From Aristolochia californica (taxonomy: Eukaryota > Streptophyta > Magnoliopsida > Piperales > Aristolochiaceae): a stretch of DNA of 64,000 nt. The translations under genes and the position numbers were made by a program. Positions 58,601 to 64,000 of the stretch are shown here, one piece after another (the first letter of the stretch is position 1; each line of letters starts with the position of its first letter). The stretch spans positions 17,035,227-17,099,226 of the forward strand of contig JARWKL010000012.1 of the NCBI GenBank assembly GCA_029961685.1, written 5' to 3'. The notes below the pieces were generated by a model. That model was not told where the DNA came from. It worked only from the letters and a program-made list of their open reading frames with translations, and searched no databases.

Positions 58601-59606
58601 GTCCCAGGCTTTGCATCTACTCGATTCCTTGATTTCTGCCAACTATCTCTAGTTTATTAGTGGCCAGCCATGTAGAAATTTCTTGTTGCAGAACCTGTTC
58701 CACTTCATGAACACTGTACTTCAAAAACTGTTTCATATGACTTCTCATATTCATTAGTTCCTGAGGATTTGGTGGGATTATATTGAATCCCATTATACAC
58801 ACCCAGTGAACAATCCCAGAGAACAGAATTTTGTTGGTTGAAAACCCCCAAAGTTCTATGCTTGTGTTGTTCCTTCAATTTCTAAGCAGTATTCATTTAA
58901 AAAAAATAAAATTTCTAAGTAGTATGTACCTATGCTTCTGGTTGATAGTTTTAGTCATTCTCTATACTTTCCTATATTAGAATAGAATTAATCAAGTGTA
59001 AGTTATGCTTCATGACGAGCAGGTCCTGGATGAGGCAGATAGGTTGTTGGACATGGATTTTGAGAAGGACATCAATGAAATCTTAAAGGTTATTCCACGG
59101 GAACGGAAAACATATTTGTTTTCAGCAACCATGACCCAAAAGGTAAAATTTACTCTTTTTTTGTGTGGTGGGTGGTTATACTTACTATTTATTTTTTTAA
59201 GCAAAAGGCAGGATACTAATGCTTTTAGCAGAAGAATTTTTTAGTGGTAGTTGACAACTAATGCTTTTATTAAATCATTTGAAATTATGTATGGAAGAGA
59301 CTACTTTAAGAATCATTTGCGTGCTTGTTTTTGAAGTACATGGGTTTCTGGGGACTCTGTTTATGAAATGTCAGCAGATGGATTTGACAGACTATCTCCT
59401 TGCAGGTGAATAAGCTCAAGCGAGCATGCCTCCATAATCCTGTGAAGGTATGGATGAAGAAATATATGGTTCTAAGCTTTACCAAAATGGGCCATTTAAT
59501 AAATAATATATCTTACTTTTCTCCTCTGCAGGTTGAAGCATCATCAAAGTACTCAACTGTTGACACTCTTATACAACAGTTTTGTCTAGTTCCTGCAAAG
59601 CATAAG
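52693..59606 (+). CDS. RH10: DEAD-box ATP-dependent RNA helicase, RH10/DDX47 type, 5' half (partial)
   Basis: Eight exons: 52693-52816, 52915-53038, 53113-53182, 54815-54877, 58200-58274, 59023-59142, 59406-59447, 59532-59606; 231 codons, all GT-AG and in phase. Motifs: Q region ([15 protein letters not shown], ~24-38), motif I AQTGSGKT 49-56, PTREL 81-85, GG 109-110, TPGR 130-133, DEAD 155-158, SAT 186-188. This is RecA domain 1; domain 2 (motifs IV-VI), expected as about 220 further residues, is not in the window. Family role: nucleolar helicase for early pre-rRNA processing (yeast Rrp3). The match [18 protein letters not shown] and [14 protein letters not shown] supports the RH10 subfamily. 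The usual start seems changed: ttggaggaggatgaa in place of an ATGGAGGAG-like start, plus one extra base, leaving the ATG at 52693. Introns 3, 4 and the last carry TE insertions. Intact but unproven; it may be a decaying copy. Confidence 0.85.
53319..54593 (-). mobile_element. Small copia derivative in a helicase intron (LTR 53319-53678 plus remnant)
   Basis: The 3' LTR (53678 to 53319, element orientation) starts TGTTGGAAGATGAGCCC and ends ...aaaagtcaaca (360 bp), close to the LTR at 7155-7591. Before it are the tail [20 protein letters not shown] coding trace and two polypurine-tract/LTR-start junctions (53678 and ~53775). The other end at 54593 is a partial 5' LTR start (TGTTGGAAGATGGGCCC, ~115 bp). 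The interior (53800-54480) has no recognised coding sequence. The flanks actac and tatgc do not match. It lies between coding exons 3 and 4 of the helicase gene. Confidence 0.75.
55440..57715 (+). mobile_element. 5'-truncated L1-type LINE in helicase intron 4
   Basis: RT starts at [20 protein letters not shown] (55450), then the catalytic FADD-type box in [20 protein letters not shown] (frame-shifted, ~55600), [15 protein letters not shown], and [11 protein letters not shown]. The remainder decays (56041-56500). The RVT zinc-finger-like part is at 56506-56895 ([33 protein letters not shown]). RNase H (57230-57658) has [13 protein letters not shown], a stop, then [12 protein letters not shown] and [15 protein letters not shown]. 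The poly(A) run is at 57704-57713. The 8-mer aattaaga is present at 55407 and 57716, a possible target duplication, which would place the 5' end near 55415. Confidence 0.88.
57716..58199. other. Remaining intron 4 sequence of the helicase gene
   Basis: AT-rich intron sequence without recognised elements between the LINE poly(A) and coding exon 5. Confidence 0.6.
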
Positions 59607-59699
59607 GTTCTCTTCCCCTTTAGCTGTATCTTTGCTTCTTTCTAGCATTTCAGAGCCTTCTTTTCGTCCTTCTGCAGGTCTTGGAAAAGTTGAAGCGTG

Positions 59700-59952
59700 A
59701 AATCATTTTTGTGCTTGGTGGGTTATAAGTGTTCGTCTATTTAGGCTGTAGTCATTGCTGTAGATCACAAGTTTGTGATCTCATAGTTTTCCACAACATC
59801 TGATTTGCCTTCATATCTGAACTCTTCCTGTTTTGGCCAAGCAGGGAGCCTCCTTACATTCTCTTGTCGTTAGGGGATAGCTCCTCCTTTTTTTGTTTTT
59901 TTTGTTTCCTTTGGCTCTCTCTTAATAAAATCACCTTTCATAAAAAAAGATT
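59700..59952 (+). mobile_element. LINE 3' end fragment with poly(A)
   Basis: Only the end of the RNase H/3' UTR of a plant L1 is present: ttggccaagcagggagcctc, gtcgttaggggatagctcc, gttaataaaatc-like ending and a run of 7 A (59943). It closely parallels the LINE end at 63480-63590 (cttgccaagcagggaacaac, gttaggggtttgctcccc). It lies just after the last visible helicase exon. Confidence 0.7.
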
Positions 59953-59959
59953 TGAACTC

Positions 59960-60690
59960 TTGGAATATTGTGTTAAAATTGAGTCAAAGTCCATTCCAAA
60001 ATGACTAGCTGAAATTAGGAGGTTGTTTCCAAAAAGATTTTCTTAACACTTCATTTAAGTGGGACTATTCCCACTAATATTCCCCCTCACATCTTAGGCT
60101 TAGACAAACGGACAATGTGTCAGAGATGTGAGCAATAGAAATGAGGTATAAGCTAAACGGGACACTAATTGGGCCTAACAAGGCAGACATTTTGTTAAAT
60201 GATTAGCCAAAGTCTGACATCTATTTCTTTACTAATAACCATAAGATCTTTCTTAATATTTACTTATGTAGGACTATTCCCTCTAACATTTGGAGTGCTA
60301 ACAACCCACATGTGAGGCTAATACAAGATTGAGTATTGAGTTGAGCTTAGTACCATCCCAAAATGACTAAGCCTGTTAGGAGGCTTATTACTCAACCTTA
60401 TAACATGGTCATTTTTCTAAACACTTTTCAATATGGGTCTTTTTCTCACTCAACTCTCCCCTTCACGTCTATCTCACATAATGGGCCTGCGACGTGTCTG
60501 CAACACACAAACAACTTGGTTTTCACCTCATGGACCCCACACAACACAAATAACCTGGGACTGGCTTCAGCCTCAACACACACAACCTTCTCTGATTCCA
60601 CTTTTGGGTTGAGCCTGGTTCCATACCAAATTGCCTAACTAGTTAAAAGGCTTATTTCTCAACCTTATAACACAATTATTTTGTTTAGAG
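59960..60690 (-). repeat. TRIM-like terminal repeat cluster
   Basis: Related blocks recur: ccaaaatgactagc/aagcctgttaggagg at ~59993, 60356 and (weaker) 60624, and ctcaaccttataacac at 60390 and 60659. gactattccc(a/t)cta recurs at 60063 and 60270. On the minus strand, GGAATCAGAGAAGG (~60600) resembles a Met-tRNA primer site next to one block, and GAAGGGGAGAG (~60466) a purine tract before another. This fits one or two decayed TRIM elements with ~100-bp LTRs. Exact borders were not found. Confidence 0.5.
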
Positions 60691-60759
60691 AGAGAGAGAG
60701 AGAGAGAACAGATCTACTTATAGAGCCTATCATTCCTCCTCCCTTTTGAGAACCTTTGA

Positions 60760-61735
60760 TTTCAAGGTTCAAAATCAGGGAAGTGCACCGAAAACCTGTC
60801 TTGATGTTCCCAGCCTCCTCAGGAACTCCTTGCCACATGTCTAACACTTGGGTGTGTAGCACGCTTATGTCGCTGTCCCTTAAGTTGACATGGAGTGGTA
60901 GAAGCATCTTGCAGGAAGGCAGACAGGGCGTGACAGGAAGAAGCTGGTGGAACTGATGCAGTGTTTCAGCTTGGAGACATTGAATACTCAGAAATTTCAA
61001 GGTAGTGGCTGGCAGGTCAAGCTTGTAAACCACTTTGCCAATTTCTCAAGGATCTCCTAGGGCCCAAAGTAATGGTGAGATAACTTTTGGCTGGAACGAG
61101 AAGCCACTGAACTATATTGGTATGGCTAGATTTTCACGTGAACTCAATCACCTACCTATGAATGTCCATCAGCAATGCCTTTGTCATACAACTGCTTCAG
61201 TCGGTTTTGAGCCATGGCCAGCTGATCTTCTGCAAAGCACTGAAGGCACGTCTCTAGACAAAACTTTGAACTTCAGATTGAGCATTCATCTGCAGATGAT
61301 ATGCGTTGCTTTTATCAAGTTTAGGGCCCTGCAAGTTAAGAAATTCTTGCCAAAAGGATAAGAGGTAGAGAGGGCCCTGGTCTGAAACAATGGAATGGAC
61401 ATAATGTGGGTTTGAGCTACATGCTCCACAAAGAGAGCTACCACCTTCTTGGTAGTGTAGGGATGGGGTAGTGCAATAAGTGAGCATATTTACTCAGCCG
61501 GTCGACCATGGCTAATATGATTGATTTGACTTCTGATTTGGGTAGTCCTTCCACAAAATCCATAACAATGTCTTCGCACAGTCACTGTGGAATTGTTAAA
61601 GGCTGGAGCTATGATTTCATATATACTTCTTTGGCAAACCTCACAAACAGTCACATAAACCTTGACATGCCTTTTCATCTCAAGCCAGCAAATACCTTGC
61701 TTCATGCATGTATACGCGAAGGAAACCGTCATGTT
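60760..61735 (-). pseudogene. gypsy G2 integrase remnant
   Basis: The HHCC domain is partly kept (RHVKVYVTVCEVCQRS). Core traces include DQGPLYLLSFWQEFLNLQG. The C-terminal module reads PGDPxEIGKVVYKLDLPAT (61075-61000). Stops in each frame, so non-functional. Confidence 0.75.
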
Positions 61736-62991
61736 TGACAGATGGAGTAATATGGTGTTCGTCCATCAAAGCAGAGACGGAAGCAACCCAAGGGACCATT
61801 AGTTGTAAAGTGGTTGAGATTGGCACAAAGAATAAGGTGGTTGTGCATTTAGGTGGAGTATGAGTTTTGTGATGTTCGTTCAGAAAAGGATCAATGACAT
61901 GAGTAGCCTTGTTGTCTTAAAAAATAGAATGAGCCAGAGTAGCTGTGATGGCCAAGTGCTAATCAACAACTGAATTTTTTGTTCCCTTTTTGTTCACTAT
62001 CTCATGGTCATACCCAGCAATTTAATGACCCACCTTTGTTGGAGGGGTGTTGCAATTTGTTGGTTAAGTAAGTACCTTAGGAGCATGATCCATTACAGCC
62101 CAGGAGATAAGGGCGCCGATGCTGAACTGCCAGCACCAGCAAGAACATCTCCCTCTTATAAGCGGACCTTAATAGTGGACCCATCCAAAGGGATGACTAA
62201 AATATGCAATGTGGTGGTCCTGCTGCATAAAAACTGCATCCCTACACCAATCCATAAGCATCCCATTTAATTGTAAAAAGTAAAATAAAAAATAAAAAAT
62301 CTGGAAGAGCCAACACATGAGTAGAGTTGCTCGGAAGCATTAGTAGAGTCCTGGGTCCAATGAAAATCACCATTGCGGAGAAGAGTGGTTAGAGGCAATG
62401 TCAGTTGGGCATAATGGCGAAGGACTCGCTTGTAATATCCTGTAAGCCCCAACAACCCATGAAATTGCTCAAGGGTGGTAGGCTGAGGCCAATCAAGCAT
62501 GGCTCTTACTTTCTTGGGGTCGGCTGCCACTCTGGTTGAGGAGATAATACAGCCCAGTAGTGTATCTGAGATTGGGCATACAAATATTTTGAGGCTTCAC
62601 AAACAGCTCATGTTGTTGCAGCACATAAAAAATCAATTGAAGGTGAGACATGCTCTTGGACAGTAGAATTATTAATAAATATGCGATACAAAATGACTAG
62701 TACAAACTTTCGCAAATAAGGCTGGAAATGTCATTTATGAGGTTTTCAAAAGTGGCTGGATTAGAAAGGCTGAAAGGTATAACAACAAACTAATAATGAC
62801 CATCATGTTTGCAAAAAACTGTTTTGTGAATGCCTCCTTTGCCACCCTAATTTGGTGGTAACCGGACTGGAGGTCTAGCTTGGACAAAATACTGGTACCA
62901 TGAAGTTCATCTAATAGTTCCCCAATGATTGGTATAGGATCTTTATCTTTAATTATATTGTCCCTAAGAGTGTGATAATCAATAAAAATCT

Positions 62992-63275
62992 CTATGAGGC
63001 ATCCTTTTTTTTTTTCACCAAGTGGACTGGGGAGGAATGAAGACTATTACTGGGACGAATAATCCCTTCATCCAGCATCTCCTTCATCATTTGTTCAATT
63101 TCAAGCTTTTCAATTTGAGGGTATCTGTAAGGCCGAATATTAGAGGGGTGGGACCTTTCAATAGGAATTCTGCGGTCATGCCAGCGGCTGGGTGGCAGTC
63201 CCAAGGGTGGTGAGATAACTCCACCAAAATTCTGAAGCACATTGCAGTAAGGGGTGGAGGTGGGGTGGAATTGAG
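62992..63275 (-). pseudogene. gypsy G2 reverse transcriptase N-terminus
   Basis: Motifs HDRRIPIERSHPSNIRPYRY, EIEQMMKEMLDEGIIRPS and SSPVHLVKKKKD mark the entry to RT of a gypsy element. It continues with breaks toward 62530. The catalytic YVDD/FDDI box could not be found intact in the decayed part (62940-62600). Confidence 0.8.
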
Positions 63276-63596
63276 ATAACTTCTCAATGGGCTCCGTATT
63301 TTTAGGGACAATTGTGGGGGCCCACCTCACATTGAAGGAGATTCCAAGGTGGTTATCGGTTGGTGTGATTGTGCATCCACCCCCTATGGCGCCACTGGGA
63401 TGCCTTCCTGGAGATTTTGGATATTGCCTCTCACTTTTCTTGTATTTGGTCTCACATTCCAAGATCCGCTAATTCGGTAGCTGATATGCTTGCCAAGCAG
63501 GGAACAACCTTCCAATCCCTTGTTAGGGGTTTGCTCCCCTGATTTTGTCCTGTTTTCTCTTTTTTGTTAATATATACATCATTTTTTTTTAAAAGT
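63276..63596 (+). mobile_element. LINE RNase H fragment inserted in gypsy G2
   Basis: Plus strand: GPPHIEGDSKVVIGWCDCAS (63322), a shifted stretch, then IPRSANSVADMLAKQGTTFQ and SLVRGLLP with stop at 63540, followed by a T-rich tail and a short A run. The sequence aagg(g/t)gtggaggtgg(g/a)gt lies on both sides (63252 and 63597), a long target duplication with few changes. The gypsy frame continues on both sides. Confidence 0.82.
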
Positions 63597-63780
63597 AAGG
63601 TGTGGAGGTGGAGTGGAATTAGTGACAACCAGAGAGATATCAGAACGTAACTAAAAAAGCACAGCTTTAGCACCGTCTACTTCCGAAGATTGGAGGGCCT
63701 CCAAAGGTGCTGGTCTTAGGATCTGTCTTGATTTTGGATTGCAATGCACCCAAATGTCTGACAATTCAAACTCCATAGTC

Positions 63781-64000
63781 ATGTCTGGAAAGTTTTGATA
63801 CCGTCATTTTGGCTTAGAAAATACTACATTTGGGAACAGTCAACTCACCCCCTGTACAAGAGGCATGCTTGCAAGTTATAAACAGGTTTGCACATTATAC
63901 AGCCCAAATACTATTAACTGTCACTGATAAATTATCTAGGCTCTTGTGGAACTTTTTCCTTGCTGAATGTTAATCCTATGAGCAATTTTTCCAAAATAAA
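63781..64000. other. Window end, no recognised feature
   Basis: No coding match to the missing helicase exons (motifs IV-VI) and no repeat border found. Confidence 0.5.

Larger units (their letters stand above)
60690..63780 (-). mobile_element. Ty3/gypsy element G2, decayed
   Basis: Minus strand. A protease-RT linker lies at 63780-63600 (MEFELSDIWVHC... traces). RT entry is interrupted by a LINE fragment and continues at 63275-63000 (RPYRYPQIEKLEIEQMM, GIIRPSNSLHSSPVHLVKK). The thumb is at 62530-62330 (MAADPKKVRAMLDWPQP, TTLEQFHGLLGLTGYYKR). The integrase zinc domain and core are at 61732-61490 (KVYVTVCEVCQR, HISHGRPAE), with core traces such as DQGPLYLLSFWQEFLNLQG (61440) and the chromodomain-proximal motif VVYKLDLPATT (61033). 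Stops and shifts throughout. A (GA)n tract (60688-60707) lies at the left end. LTRs not identified. It differs in sequence from G1. Confidence 0.82.

Noticed and set aside
59650..59740. Ninth helicase exon after ttctgcag at 59688
   Set aside because: The following sequence does not encode the expected motif region of RH10 and runs into a stop within 14 codons and then into LINE sequence.
1..64000. tRNA, rRNA, CRISPR arrays, phage or bacterial-type operons
   Set aside because: None seen; tRNA-like matches are primer-binding sites of LTR elements, and the gene structure is eukaryotic.

Overview
The window is nuclear DNA of a flowering plant, most likely a dicot. The evidence is the density of plant-type Ty1/copia, Ty3/gypsy and L1 LINE sequence, the Met-tRNA primer-binding sites (TGGTATCAGAGC) in its LTR elements, GT-AG introns, and two plant host genes. 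I cannot name the species. About nine tenths of the window is transposable-element DNA in nested layers. Only two host genes are recognisable, both on the + strand.

Left part (1-37 kb): a decayed gypsy element (G1) on the - strand; copia fragments with a 299-bp tandem array, an internal inversion and a 316-bp tandem duplication; a SIRE/Maximus-like copia fragment whose LTR carries a hAT-type DNA transposon (8-bp target duplication cttgtatg); then two complete - strand copia elements only 158 bp apart, at 13407-18819 (duplication caatc) and 18978-24227 (duplication caatt). The first carries a solo LTR (16602-17208, duplication catgg). Both lie in or next to an older SIRE-like element whose gag and LTR follow at 24.2-27.7 kb. 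That LTR contains a solo LTR (26930-27683, duplication gaaat), which itself contains a complete 251-bp miniature LTR retrotransposon (TRIM) at 27366-27616 (duplication tcatg). Next come a 2.46-kb coding-free LTR element (28286-30748), an unassigned stretch, more copia fragments, an LTR fragment rich in CAATCGATTG palindromes, and a 184-bp MITE-like element.

Middle (37.2-42.4 kb): a two-exon gene for a leucine-rich-repeat receptor kinase of the CEPR2 type (CEP-peptide receptor family). It appears intact and predicts 926 residues, about two LRRs shorter than the Arabidopsis protein as I remember it.

Right part (42-64 kb): more copia and LTR debris, the C-terminal end of a PIF/Harbinger transposase, a 320-bp AT-rich tandem array, then a DEAD-box RNA helicase gene (RH10/DDX47 type). 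Eight coding exons are visible from 52693 to 59606, covering the first RecA-like domain (motifs Q to III). The rest lies beyond the window or is lost. Its introns are swollen by two L1 LINEs, a small copia derivative, a LINE tail, a TRIM-like cluster and a second gypsy element (G2), yet every visible splice junction keeps phase. Its presumed original start codon looks eroded.

I see no sign of a new enzymatic system. The novelty is in structure: the very small TRIM with exact boundaries and empty-site relatives, a copia lineage with a doubled polypurine-tract/LTR-start signature, a hAT element carrying an exon-like GC-rich insert, the LRR-shortened CEPR2-like receptor, and the TE-loaded but splice-intact helicase gene. 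LTR boundaries, duplications and frames were read by eye; no alignment or database search was run.
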